A stretch of 64,000 nt of DNA from Thuidium tamariscinum (lineage: Eukaryota > Streptophyta > Bryopsida > Hypnales > Thuidiaceae), in contig OX344753.2 in the NCBI GenBank assembly GCA_947034885.2, positions 3,224,001 to 3,288,000 on the forward strand. The letters run 5' to 3'. The notes below the pieces were generated by a model. The model worked only from the letters and a program-made list of their open reading frames with translations, ran no database searches and had not been told where the DNA came from. This document shows, in pieces, positions 1-11,999 of the stretch. The stretch's first letter is position 1; every line of letters begins with the position of its first letter. Both the position numbers and the translations under genes were made by a program.

Positions 1-684
1 TTTTGAAGTATGTATATACAATGATTATATTTGGTTATGGATAGTGTCAAAGTAGAGGGCTGAATCAATATTTAAGATGATGATTTGTACATTGGAGTGA
101 GGTCATGATAAGATGATGATAGTACAATGAAATTTGATGGTGTCAAGATTATAGTAAATATACTAGAATTTGATAGTCTCAAAATGATCATATGTAGTGG
201 ACTAGAATTAGACGATTTCAAGATGGTGACAAGTACATTGATTGAAAGTTAGACTCCAAGATGATGGCAAGTGCATTGGATTAAGATGACTTCAAACCAT
301 GATGATAAAGTATTTAAAGCTAAAGAACTCAAAGATGATAACAAGTTATTTGAAGTTAATGACTATTGCTTATATACTACAATTTCCATGATTATATATA
401 GACATAGGTAGGTAGGTAGGTATATTTATTATCCTTCATAATTGCAATCAACCTTCACTATTATTAATATGGCCCTATGCCTTTGGTCTAGTTTTTGTCA
501 TGTTTTTATTGTTCAAACTACAAGCAATAGTTAAAGATAATTAAAGCATAATAAATATATATAATATAAATAAATAACAAAAAAAGAACAAAAAAATAAA
601 CATACAAGTCCATATTCTAAAATAATTTAAGATCCAAAATAACTCAAAAACCTATGACTTTCACAACATGTATTTATAAGTTCC
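1..684. other. A+T-rich DNA without a gene
   Basis: No coding region is visible. Positions 60-330 hold several degenerate copies of a phrase like CAAGATGATGACAAGTACATT, spaced about 40-60 bases apart, which suggests an old short tandem array. The rest is simple A+T-rich sequence. Confidence 0.5.
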
Positions 685-3262
685 TTTATTATGTTTTCAC
701 CAAGAACACTTTAAAATTGCCATTTCTAGTACAAATACCATATTCTTGAATTTTTCGTATACATGCAATTATATGATCATGTAGTGTATTGGTTTGAAAA
801 GATGTGGTAAAATATTTCGGAAACTTCTATTGTATAGATAAGAAGATATTAGGGTTTGAATTGACAAAAATCTATATTTTGGGCCTTGCAAAAAACAAAG
901 CAATTGCACTTAAATAAAGTCTAATTAGTATAGAAAAATGTCCATGTTGTTGGTGCTCTTCTAAATTTATTCTTCAAGGCAAGTTGGCTAAATGCTTGAG
1001 AAATTGTTGATCATTTATAATTGTACAATGTATAGGAAAAAAAATTAAAGAGAAAGAAGTTGGGAATGATCTAAAATATTGAATTGTTGATAATTTAGTT
1101 GTAGAATTAAAAATTGCCAACCCCAATATACGGGGGAGGGGGGGACACTCTCACTACATTTGGAGGATCGTGTGGTAGAGGGGTATTTTTTGGGGGCCTA
1201 TTTACCTCCTCGGCAACATTAAGAGGGCCCCTATCATTACCTAATGCAAAAAATTTCCTATATAATTATCCATATCATTACTTATAATATGTAGGTCAAT
1301 GCAATTTTTTTAGCCTATATTTTTTATAAGTAAAATAACTAAATAAAAAACTAATGAAAAAGTAAAAGTGACAAGGAAGAAGTTTATAGAAAAAATATTC
1401 AATTCCTAAACACCAATTAGCATGAATGAAATAAACACAAAACATTAGAATTGAAAGCCGTACTCAACAATTACAAGCCATATGAAGAATGTGTTCAAAA
1501 ACATAGAGCCAAAGTCAATGAAAGTAGGGCAAATGCATGGTTGAGTGACTTGATTTTGGCAAAAGTCCAAGTTTACAAAGTCCTTGGAAAATTTGAAAAA
1601 CATAAATTAAATGTAGTCAAATTCAAGAACTACCATAAGTTAGCCATTAATGAGTCCAATCAACAACCCAATCTTCTCCGCCAACTTTATATTTGAAGTT
1701 CTTTACAACTCAATGTCGGTCCAAGAAATTAAAAAATAATTTGGTTAATGAAATAGTCCAAAATTCAATGGATGCGCCTAAAACTTATGAAAACATTAAA
1801 CTTAGACAAAAAAATTTAAAATTAAAATTATTACAAATGCAAAAAGGACTTCGTAAATTTCAAGGTTTTAAAAGTCATTAAAAAGTCCTTTGCAAACAAT
1901 CAATATATGTCTACACAACAAGATTATGATTTTTGAAAGTTTAGTAAATCCCCCCTTAGAATCAAAGTTCCTTGTATGAATTTGAATATTTAAAACACCT
2001 TTGAAAAGTCCTTGAAAAATATGCCAATAGCAAATTCATCACACTCCTATATTTTCAAAAGTCCACTACAATTTCATGCAATGCTATAAAAATCATTCAA
2101 CAACATAGTCATATTTATTGTGAAGTTTAAGATCCTAAAACAAATTTTCTTTTCTTTTCTAATTTTTAAAGCATATCCTACATACATTTGAAAATTTATT
2201 GTGTGCAATTTTGACATTGTGATACAATTTTGAGCCACTCAACCACGCAATCACCAAGTACTAAATGTGCAAAGTTCTGAAAATGTGCCTCAATGTCAAA
2301 ATGTAGACAAGAAGAAATGTCTGCCAGCAAATGAAAAACTAAATAGCAACACCCTACTGCATTTTTTTATACACACTTGCGTATTTGAAAAAAACATTCA
2401 ATCTACCATTTGCTATCCAACAACTATTCTAAAACTCTAAGTTTGTGAATACGGACCTTCATCCATTGATTTGGAGTTTCATCTTGTAACTTTGACATAC
2501 GAGTATTATACTATAAGTCTGACATATTTCTATGCTGTAATTTTGACGTAGTATAAATAGACCCTACTAAATACAATTCCTTGGATTTAATTCTTTTGCC
2601 CCTAAATTACTTGTACCTAAAAATTAATGGACCACATATTTTGGCTACCTACATTACTTATAATGGACTTGCCACTTTTCATGTCCCCTACTTTATATGT
2701 AATTCTTTTATAAATACTTATAAATATTACTCAAAATAAATTAAATCCACCCTATATTCCGCTGCACGTGGATTGCTAAAATGCGGGAAGTGTCCCCTCC
2801 TTGCCCCAATAGTTGTAATTTTCTAATAAAAATTCTACATCTTATGATTTTTTTGTAATATTAAAAATTGAGATAAATAAAAGACTTCAAAGTTTATTTT
2901 AGGGTATCTATAATTGCCAACAAACTAAAACTCTTCATAACTTTCATTTCATTAATCAAAATGAAATGATTCAAAGTTTTTAATATATATAAAAAATCTA
3001 GAAAACCAATTTCAAATTTTTGTGTTAGAAAGATTAGAGTTTTTCAAATTTGTCTATATTGGCAAATTGAAAAAAACCTACATATAATACAATGATTTTT
3101 TAACCATGTAATCAAAATTTATAAAAATTGTTGGTCCTAAAAGCTACCCCTTGTCCCTATATAATGTAAAGATTTCAAAGAAAAACAATAAAAATTCCAT
3201 TTGTAGTAAGCAACCCAAAAATCCTATATTGTCAAGAAATGCAGTTTGGTCTTTCAGGAGCT
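685..3262. repeat. Old, split copy of the TTAA/CCCC (piggyBac-like) family
   Basis: The left part (about 685-1120) matches the left half of the better copy at 4134-5079, for example around CACCAAGAACACT and GAAAAGATGTGGTAAAA. The right part (about 2812-3262) matches its right half, ending near GCAGTTTGGTCTTTCAGGAG. The terminal TTAA and CCCC are no longer recognisable, so the copy is older than the others. A 1.7-kb element (1129-2803) interrupts it. It encodes nothing recognisable. Boundaries are approximate. Confidence 0.65.
1129..2803. mobile_element. Non-autonomous hAT-like transposon, 1,675 bp
   Basis: The element is flanked by an exact 8-bp duplication, CCCCAATA, at 1121-1128 and 2804-2811. 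Its ends form an imperfect inverted repeat: GGGGGAGGGGGGGACACT on the left against the complement of AAGTGTCCCCTCCTTG on the right. Its right 150 bp matches, in inverted orientation, the left part of the element at 7238-7594 (shared CCTATATTCCGC and CACGT phrases), so the two are one family. Eight-bp duplications are typical of hAT elements, but no transposase is visible. Two small open frames (1451-1696 and 1693-1881) encode lysine-rich peptides that I do not recognise. It lies inside an older TTAA-family element. Confidence 0.7.
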
Positions 3263-3652
3263 GATTGGAACTATAAATTCTATATTGTTGTAGTATAAAT
3301 TGGGTAAGAAAATCCACTTTTTTACAAATGACAATGAAGTCAAAATGTTCTCATATTGGCAATATAGATACATATAACACCAAATTTTGGCTTATACTTC
3401 GTAATTGCCATATACAAACTATAAAACAATTGTTTATTAATGTAACCAACATCAAAAAACATCAACTATAGTATTGTTGTACATACCATGAGTAGTAGAA
3501 CTCACCTTATACAAAGCCTGTTGCATACACTTGTTATCTTTTGTTAAACACATATTTACTTTAAATTCCTGTTTTTTAGATTTGTCTTTTCATAGAAATT
3601 CAAATGTAGTAGTATATTGTGAGATGAGGATATAGTTTTGAAGATCAATTAA

Positions 3653-3904
3653 CCCTTGAAGGACTAAAAGTTCAAATTTATATATTCTTGTATTTTCAAA
3701 TATTTATAAATATTTATATTAGTTTCTTTCATATTTTTTTCAAATTTGACTTGAATATGTGAAAAAAATCTCAAGATATCACCATAGTTAGTATTAACAT
3801 TTTGAATATAAAGAATTTTTTTGTAAGAATAAAATAATATTCAATCTACAATCAATTTGAAGAGTAATTTTTTACCAAAAAATGTTTTTAGTTTGGCAAT
3901 TGAT
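3653..3904. repeat. Possible solo end of a TTAA-family element
   Basis: TTAA at 3649-3652 is followed by CCCTTGAAGGACTAAAAG, which matches the inverted right end of the element at 30100-31004. No matching opposite end is seen before the next TTAA at 3905. This may be a truncated copy or the flank of an older composite. Confidence 0.4.
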
Positions 3905-3908
3905 TTAA

Positions 3909-4129
3909 CCCTGAAACGTCTCAATCCTTTTTTGAATTTTTGTGCATTTTCGCTTATAGCTTTGTATAGATATATCATATACCAGAATTTAATGAATTTG
4001 GTCATTAAGGAAGGTTGTCTTTTCTAGATTCAAGTGTTACATTTGATAAATGAAAAGTTAATTGGATGAAACAGTGCCCTGAATCCCTCTGTTCATCATT
4101 CAAAATATGGACGGCGGAGCGCTTCAGGG
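3909..4129. mobile_element. Short TTAA-flanked MITE, 221 bp
   Basis: It lies between TTAA at 3905-3908 and TTAA at 4130-4133. The ends are inverted: CCCTGAAACGTCTC on the left and, read inward from the right, CCCTGAAGCGCTCC. TTAA duplication plus CCC-type ends fits piggyBac-like non-autonomous elements. It shares its right TTAA with the next element. There is no coding capacity. Confidence 0.6.
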
Positions 4130-4133
4130 TTAA

Positions 4134-5079
4134 CCCCTAAAGGTTTTTGATTATATTTCCACCAAAATCACTACAAAACTGCGATTTCTAGAACAAGTGC
4201 AAATTTTTTGAAAAAAACATTTTTTGAAATATTTAACCATAGGATCTTGTAGTTAGGTAGTTTAAGAAGATGTGAAAAAAATTTCAAAAACTTTCACCGT
4301 GTAGATTGCAAGATATTAACATTTGAACTAGCAAAAATCCTTTTTTTATCCCTGCAAAAATTCGGGCAGCTGCACTTTGCAAGGTCACATTTGTATAAAA
4401 AAATACTCAAAATTATGGTTACCCTTTGAATTAATTTGACAATTCAATTTGGCTATATGGTCAAAAAAATTCAAAACATTTAGAATTGTACAACATATAG
4501 GAAAAAAATAGTAAGTAGAAAGAAGTAGAAAATGCTTGAAATTTTTTAATTGTGAACAATTTATTTATAAAAATGAAAAATGACAATCCAAATGGTTAAA
4601 TTATTGTAATAAACAATCTTCACCCATTGTTTTAGTTTTTTTTATCAAAATTATTAAACATTATATTAAATAAAGAATTTCAAACTTTTTTGTGGAGTAG
4701 AAATTCTATAACTACCTATAAACTATCCCAAACTAAGGTTTTTTTTATAACTTTTGACTCATTTACCAAATTGGAATGATTCAAAGATTTTGATATAGAT
4801 AAAAATATAATAAATCTATTTCAAATTTTTATTTCTTAAGAAAAGAATTTTTAAAGAATTTTTTTTTGCTGCCCAGGCTGCCCGCAATTCAAAAAAACAA
4901 CATATCATGCCATAACTTTTTAACTATGTAGTCAAAAGTTATGAAAATTGTTGGGCCTTATAGGTACTCCTTGAACACATTTTTGTAAAAATTTCAAAGA
5001 AAAAAAATAAAAAATCCATTCATAGTGAGTTGCCCAAAATTTCTATTTTGCCAGAAAATGCAGTTCAGGACTTTAGGGG
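4134..5079. mobile_element. TTAA/CCCC (piggyBac-like) non-autonomous element, 946 bp
   Basis: TTAA at 4130-4133 and 5080-5083 flank the element. The ends are CCCCTAAAGG on the left and CTTTAGGGG on the right, a terminal inverted repeat. The body matches, in inverted orientation, the copy at 61671-62576, and in part the old copy at 685-3262 and the copy at 30100-31004. No open reading frame of note is present, so movement would need a transposase from elsewhere. Kolobok elements also use TTAA, but the CCC start favours piggyBac. Confidence 0.75.
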
Positions 5080-5083
5080 TTAA

Positions 5084-7229
5084 CCATATGAATATGATTT
5101 ATAGATTTTATTTTACTAATTTTGTTTTTGAAAATTACTATTGAAAGTTTTATTTTACAATTCATTGTCACATTTTAGAAATTAGCTTGACTACCTTAAG
5201 GTCATTAAGAGCTTAAGCAATTATACTTTCCATGTCTAAAAACTATTTTTTGGTCATGCAATCCATAAACTGACCAATATTGAACCCTTGCCATAGAAGA
5301 CTTCTCAACCACATGTAGCAATCCACATCCTAAACTACATACTTATACATGGAGGTATTAGAGTTCTACTATACAGTACACACCTCATTCATTTATTCCA
5401 CTCACTATATAATTTGCAACAATGAAATAACAATCTACTAGTACGTGTAAACCTTTAACAAACCCTAAATTAGTAAATCCTAAAGCCAATGGAATATAAC
5501 ACTATAGAAGTGAACTAGCTAGGAGATTTGTCTAAGAGATTTATACCTCTCTCTCTTGGAAGTATTGGCTTGCCTTTTCATCAAATACCTCCAAGTTCAC
5601 CTTATTCTTTGTAACATCCTTCTTGTTTCATTAAACCCTAATCTTTGATACCTACCATCCTATGATTACCTTCTTGATATTGTCATTGATTCCATCATTC
5701 ATCTTTTTCAAATTGTGAGAACAAATAGAAAATCACCTTTATTGTGCATCAATTCTTGCTTTGCAATCACAACACTAACATTGTAATGGTCGAATCCTAT
5801 TGCTCTTCCAAATTCTTAAATGAAAGGCTTTCTATAAGTACTACCTAAAGCATTAAGGATAGCATGTTTTGTAGCTAGTTGTGTAGTACTATGACTTCCT
5901 ATGCATAGCCTAATTTAATTGAGCATTAACTTCATCAACAATCTCTTAATAAGCTTTTGCCAACTTTGATGACAAAACATAATTAAGAAGGTCACCCTTA
6001 GGAAGAAAGTGATCTTATGTCGTCTTTAGAATTGACTTCCTTGTTTGTGGTCAATGACAAGCATCTAAACCTTACTAGATGGTCCTTACAAAGATAAAGC
6101 TATCCTACATTCTTCCCTCTATTAACAAATCTATTTCTTTGTCTTTACACTTCAACAATCCTAAACCACTATTGTTTCCTAACTTTCCTTTCTAGAAAGT
6201 ATCGGCTTTCAATTTTTTGCTTTGACACGATTTTTGTTGAGCATTCTAAGATGCAAGACAAGCTAGTCCATTTTCTAAATTTGTATCAATGCTTCTCTTT
6301 AAGACAACTTCATGCACAATCCATTATTTTGGTCCAATTCACCTCAACTAAGCCTTTTTCTTTGCCAAAGCAATTGACTCTATAGTATGCTAGTAAACCC
6401 TAAACCTACGAGGTCTCTAATTCAAGACCCTAACTACTTAGTACCATGAACAATAGTAATATTAAACAATAATGAATGACATTGATGACAACAAAACAGA
6501 GGCAAAATTTTACTCTAAACCCTAAAATGTTGAATGCAAATTGGAACTTAACAATAATCAAGAATCTCTACTATTTGAAGGACTTGTGCTTCTTCTTCCT
6601 TTACCTTGGTACAACTCTTGTAAACCATTAGATACTTCAGTTTCATTCTACACAAATAACACAATTAATGCCAATAAGCCTTTTACTTCTAAGGTCTTCT
6701 AAATTTGATAAACCCTAAACCTACATAAAACCAGTGTAGGTAGGAAGCTTAGGTTTAATTCCAAATTGGAGATGGTCGTTACTCTAATGCTTCAGATTGA
6801 ACTTCACAAAATGTGTGCTTGTAGAAATGTTGAAGCAAATGCAAACATAAGAAACGTAGATGCCAAATTACCACATTTGACCTAAAACAAAATGAATAAG
6901 TTACTTTTCTAAGAGAGATGCATTCCAAATCCTAATCACTCATCTACCAATCAAAAGCGTACATGTGACTGTTCCACATCACTCTAATAATGTGATGTCA
7001 CAGTTCCTACTACTCTAGTTGTCATTGCAATTATCAAAGTAATTAGCAAACTAAAAATCCAACACCCGTCTTGCCTAGGAAAATCAATTTTGTAAACTTT
7101 ATTGATTATCATTTCATGAAAAAAAATATTTTGAAAGGGTAAAATTTGAAAAATAAAATTGGCACTATGTTTGGTGACATAGAAGTTCATTTCTTTTAAA
7201 AAAAGATTGTATAATGGCATTACATATAA
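5084..7229. other. A+T-rich DNA without a recognisable gene
   Basis: No frame longer than about 80 codons and no domain is visible. Scattered AACCCTAAAC phrases occur around 5640, 6390 and 6710, but they form no array. The region may be decayed repeat sequence. Confidence 0.45.
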
Positions 7230-7237
7230 TCAAACAC

Positions 7238-7594
7238 CTAGGGGAGGACACTTCCCGTTTTAGGCACATTTTGAATGCTTTGAACCAACCACAACTGCTA
7301 GGGGAGACACTTCCCGTTTTTTAATAACCTACGTGCGGCGGAATATAGGGTACATTTAAATAATCTTAGGTAAAATTTATAAAAAATTTACATATAAAAT
7401 AGGGGACATTAAAAAGGCAAAGTGTTTTAAAAATAAAATAGGGATGATAATATGGCTAATTTTTTCGCTTTATGGTAAAATAGGGTCTCTTTTAATGTTG
7501 CCAAGTAATGATTACAAGTAATTGATAGCCCCCCTAAAAATACCCCACCACTGCACGTGGGTCCGCCAAATATACAAGAAGTGCCCTCCCCGGG
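7238..7594. mobile_element. hAT-like MITE, 357 bp
   Basis: An exact 8-bp duplication, TCAAACAC, flanks it at 7230-7237 and 7595-7602. The ends are inverted: CTAGGGGAGGACACTTCCCG on the left, and CCCGGGGAGGGCACTTC read inward from the right. The left terminus is present twice, at 7238 and again near 7301, so the end has been duplicated by about 64 bp. The interior is the shortened inverse of the 1129-2803 element. Confidence 0.75.
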
Positions 7595-7602
7595 TCAAAC
7601 AC

Positions 7603-8258
7603 ATACTTATTCAAGTTGACATATCATTTTTTATTTAGGGCGCATTTCATAATTGAACATGAGTCCTTTATTAAGTGAATGTGAATTATGATAATATTTT
7701 CAAACTACCATTAGAAATCCATTGCACACAACTTGTTATGAAATTTTAACTTTTTCTTTAAATCACTTTTAGAGAATAAAGTCTATATAATACTAGTGAA
7801 TCCTTTTTAACATTTGAAGACCTTTTAGATTCCATCAAGTAAAGAGGGTTGCTATTATGTGAGCATAAAAAGACGAGCCTATGAGCATAAAAGACTATAT
7901 AACTATGATATAAGTGTCTATATTATAATAATCTTCTATGTTAATATTGTATATATTCTAAAAGTATCTATATTAACACCGAATTAGATAGTTTTGTACT
8001 TGGCCAAGTGCATTTACCGTTTGCACTACTACTAAAAAAGTTGGGTACCCTCTCATTTTTAATGAGTGCATGTTTTTAATCTTATTGTTTAAAACTTCAA
8101 AGTCACTTGCAAATTTCTATTTTAGACGTTGTTTTGAATACTTTTCATCAGAAGATGTTCAGAATACATACATTTTTTTTATATACATTACATATTTTTT
8201 CTTGAACTTACAGTCTCTAACACTGAGAACAACAAATATATAAGAAATATACCATTTC
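7603..8258. other. A+T-rich DNA without a gene
   Basis: Nothing coding or structured is visible beyond a repeated GAGCATAAAAAGAC-like phrase near 7861-7895. Confidence 0.4.
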
Positions 8259-8652
8259 ATTCACTAGAAGAAAAAAGTGTTTGCTACAACCGATTGCACT
8301 ACAACTACATGTCCTATGCAACTGTTGTGCAACTACATCCCTCTATATTTGCACCAAATCGATGTTTATATTGTTGTAGTTGCAAAGTAGTTGCACAATA
8401 GTTGCAAAATGAAGTTTAGAATTTACAGGAATGAGAAAAAAAGAATCTTAAAGTATTCTACATCCAATGTTTATCAGGGTTGCTAAAGTATGAGCAGGGA
8501 GCGACGAGCATTGAGCATTGAGCAACAAGCAATGAGCGTTGAAGTGTGACCAATTTTTAAAAATCTTGTAAGAAATTTAAAACTTTTCACCATAAGATGC
8601 CTATATCCGTGGTTAAGAGTAAACATTTATGGTTATAAATGAGTTTAAAGAT

Positions 8653-8751
8653 GATGAATGGAGATGAATGGGGATGAATGGGGATGAATGGAGATGAATG
8701 GGGATGAATGGAGATGAATGGGGATGAATGGAGATGAATGGGGATGAATGG
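8653..8751. repeat. 10-bp minisatellite, about ten copies
   Basis: Near-perfect tandem copies of GATGAATGGA / GATGAATGGG alternate within the Mutator-like element. A minus-strand open frame here (8613-8807) is a by-product of the repeat. Confidence 0.95.
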
Positions 8752-9232
8752 ATTTCAATAAAAAAATTGTAGTTGGCTTTGATGGATGAAATACATCTAT
8801 TGTTCATTGCATTAAATGATAAATGTATATTGAATGGGATTAAAAACTTAGTTTTTTAGGATAAAGATTGATGTTCAAGTACCTTTAATTAAAGATAAAG
8901 AAGTTACCAAAAGACCCTCCCTTAATTAATTTGGGAGTTTGTTTAAATTGAAATTGAAATTTTAAAATTTCATACTTATTTTTTTCAAAAGAAAATTTGT
9001 ATTTTGAAAAAAAATAATAATAATAATAATATAGATGGTTCTTTGGATTCGAGAAGCAATTTTTCATTACTAAAGGCACCTTTTCCACATTAATTTGGAG
9101 AAAATTTAAACTACTATTAAAAAAAATTCAATTATCTTTTTCAAAGAATAATTCAAAACTTTTTTTCAAATTTTTTTCAAATTTTTTTTCAAAAAAAAGA
9201 ATTCAATTTAAGAAAAATATTTTTATATTTTT

Positions 9233-9470
9233 TAATGAGGGCTCCTCGGATTCCGAGGAGCCTCTCCTTGCTAGTGCTAACTACTAAGAGAAGCCTCCTC
9301 GCTTCTGAGGAGCCCATTTTCGGTGCCAAAAAAAAATTTTCAAATTTAAAAAAAAATAAAAAAAAATAAAAATTAATGAGGGCTCTTCGGATTCCGAGGA
9401 GCCTCTCCTTGCTAGTGCTAACTACCAAGTGAAGCCTCCTTGGTTCCAAGGAGCCTATTTTGGGTGCCAA
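9233..9470. repeat. Duplicated 97-bp unit with GC-rich palindromes
   Basis: Units at about 9233-9328 and 9374-9470 are close to 90% identical. Each begins with a near-perfect palindrome (GGCTCCTCGGATTCCGAGG...) and holds a second one (GCCTCCTCGCTTCTGAGG... or its variant). Similar palindromes recur singly near 9563 and 9727. They contrast sharply with the surrounding A+T-rich DNA. The 93-codon minus-strand frame across them is repetitive and not judged a gene. Confidence 0.85.
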
Positions 9471-11267
9471 GAAAAGTTGTTTTGGGGGTATATAAAGGCT
9501 TAAAGTTCTTTAAAACTTCAGGTCTGTTTGCGCTAGGAGAAGGCTTTTTCGGAGCTCAACAAAGGCTCCTAAGATTCCAAGGAGCTTTGAACTAAATTAT
9601 TTTATTTATCTTAAAAAATATTTTTTTTGAAAAATTAAAAATTAAATTAAAAATAAAATAAATTTAAATTTAAAGATTATCTAAATGAATAGAGTGAAGG
9701 TGTTTCTAGCAACAAAAAATTTCTCTTCGGATCTGAGGAGCCATTTGTTGATTGAAAAAAAATGAATTTTTTTATGGGCTTAAACAAATTTTGATCAAAA
9801 AATTAATTAATTAAAAAATATATATATATATATATATATATCTCTTTTACCAAAAAGTGATTTTTGAATTTTTTTACCTTTTAAATTACATTTAAAATAA
9901 CCCCCAAATTTGAAGAAAGAAATGTCTCCCTAGATCCGATGAGTTGTTTGCTACATTATTTTTTTTCTATTAATTGAGTATTTGAAATGATTTTTCAATT
10001 ATTTCAAAAAAATGAACGTATGACATGGATGAAATTCATTCGTACATCACTTCAATTGTAATACCTTTCATGTTGTGAGAGAGGTTAGGCTATTATTCTT
10101 GGCCCTACCTACAACATTTGAGTGCTAAATAACTACTTTAAATTAAACATGTTTTAGCAATAAATTGATTTTTTGAAATTTTTATTTTTAGTAATTTTTA
10201 TTTTGGCAATTTTGACATTACTATTTTTGGATCTGACATCACTATTTATGACTCTGACATGTCTATTTTTAGTAAAAATATCTTAATGAGCATTCAAATC
10301 TAAATGCTTGTTGCTCAAGGCTCATCGCTCGTCACTCCCCGCTCACATTCTAGCGTCATTGCAATGTTTATTACAATTGTTGACTAATATCTATGCAACT
10401 ATTGTGTGATTATGCAACTATTGTGCAACTACTATGCATGTGTGTGACTTTTGTGTGACTGGGCAACTATTATGCAACTCCTATGCAACTATGCGATTAT
10501 CGTGCAACCACAGTGCGACTATACCACTAGTTGTCAACTATTTTACAACTAGCATTCAACTAGTTTTCAACTATCATGCAACTAGAATTCAACTAATACT
10601 AAAGCAATTACATTACAACTAAGAAACAATTAGTATACAATTAGGAAACAACTAGGATTAAGTCTCATATCAATTATCCCATATCAGTTATTAGGAATAT
10701 CATTAAATTAAATGTATAAGAATCATAACTTATCGCATTCTTGTATAATGAATTTTAATGCTAAAAATCTATAATATTTCTATACTTTGTAGATTTCTAC
10801 AACTTATAAATTTTTATAATTTTTAGATTTCTATAGTCTACAGAAATCTATAAAAATGGTAAAATTTTTTAAAGTAGTAAAATCTATCAATATGAATATT
10901 TGGATTGCTAATCTAAAAAAAGATAGATTAAAAATTTTGAAATCTACAAATAATCTAGTTGCAAACTAGTTGCAAACCAGTTGAAAGCCAGTTGCAAACT
11001 AGTTGTAAGTCAGTTACAAGCTCGTTGTAAGCCAATTGCAAACTAGTTGCAACAAGTCGCTGCAATCAAGTTCCATATCAGCAACCACGTCGGAAGAGTT
11101 CATCAACGAAGTTCTATAGACACTATCGGATGAGAAATAATTTTGCCACTTTTTGCAACTATTGCAACTACAGTCCCTAAATTATCACCTAATTGCAAAC
11201 GCCCAATGCAATTACAAAACCAATTGCAGACTGTAGTTGCAAAAATCTTTGTTTTCTTCTAGTGATT

Positions 11268-11990
11268 GCTTTCATAGTTTCTATACTAAAAATTAATAAT
11301 AATTATCAAAACATTTATTTAGAAGAAGATAATGACATACAAAGCATATCCATTGCCTTCTCATTCCTAATCTATATGTCGCTATAATAAAAAAAAACTC
11401 CAACATCTTCAAACACTTTTAAATCAAACACACAAATTTCACTCGATTCCACATCCTACACTACAATGACATATACTTCTAACTTCACTACTTCTACTAC
11501 ACTTTTGCTTCAGGTATCTCCAACACTTATGTAGATGATTCTGTCAAGTCCTCTGCTTCCTCTCCACTAGTTGCCTCAGTTTTTTTATGTATCCTTATTC
11601 ACCTATTGAAGTTAGTGGAGGTGAAGAAGCATACTCCAATGTCTTATCTACTATAGCATCTAGAATAGGTGCTGCAACCCTCTCTACAAAAGAAGGATAC
11701 TTTGTAGATTCCTTCAAAATTGAAAAAACACTTTCATAAATGTAATTTTCATCATTTTTTGTTCTCTGAATAATTATATTTCACTTGGCCCTTGTCATAA
11801 TAATATTCACCTTCACCTGAAATCAAGCTTTCTATATTTCGATTGCTGAACATAGACAATGTTGATATTGGTTTCTCTTTTGTTGGTGTACCTTCAATTT
11901 CTCCATCCTTAGCTCCTATATCTTCAGCTTCTTTATTCTCTACATCAACATTAGTTCATAGTGGAATATAATTAGAATCTTCTTTTACTT
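11268..11990. other. Region without a recognisable gene
   Basis: The sequence is C- and T-rich on the plus strand. It may be the far end of the decayed coding remnant that follows, but no frame can be read with confidence. Confidence 0.35.
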
Positions 11991-11999
11991 CCATTAAAC

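Larger units (their letters stand above)
8475..10361. mobile_element. Mutator-like non-autonomous element nested in the CACTA element, 1,887 bp
   Basis: A 10-bp duplication, CAATGTTTAT, flanks it exactly at 8465-8474 and 10362-10371. The ends form an imperfect inverted repeat of about 55 bp; shared blocks include GCTA[AG]A[AG]T[AG]TGAGC and GAGCAACAAGCA. Duplications of 9-11 bp with long terminal inverted repeats are typical of Mutator-like elements. The start CAGGG resembles hAT, so the class is not certain. The interior carries a 10-bp minisatellite and several GC-rich palindromes, but no transposase. Confidence 0.72.
8262..11264. mobile_element. Non-autonomous CACTA (En/Spm-type) transposon, 3,003 bp
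   Basis: The left end is CACTAGAAGAAAAAAGTG and the right end, read inward, is CACTAGAAGAAAACAAAG. A 3-bp duplication, ATT, lies at 8259-8261 and 11265-11267. Both subterminal zones (about 8275-8415 and 10380-11240) are packed with copies of TTGCAACTA or its complement TAGTTGCA. Such repeated subterminal motifs are the known binding sites for TnpA-type proteins in CACTA elements. No transposase is encoded. A second transposon (8475-10361) is inserted inside, leaving about 1.1 kb of CACTA sequence. Confidence 0.88.

Noticed and set aside
4134-4143. CCCCTAAAGG-type sequences as telomere-like repeats
   Set aside because: Each occurs singly at element ends beside TTAA, not in tandem; they are terminal repeats.
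8613-9470. Minus-strand frames over the minisatellite and duplicated palindromes
   Set aside because: They repeat the DNA repeats in protein form and show no independent coding signal.
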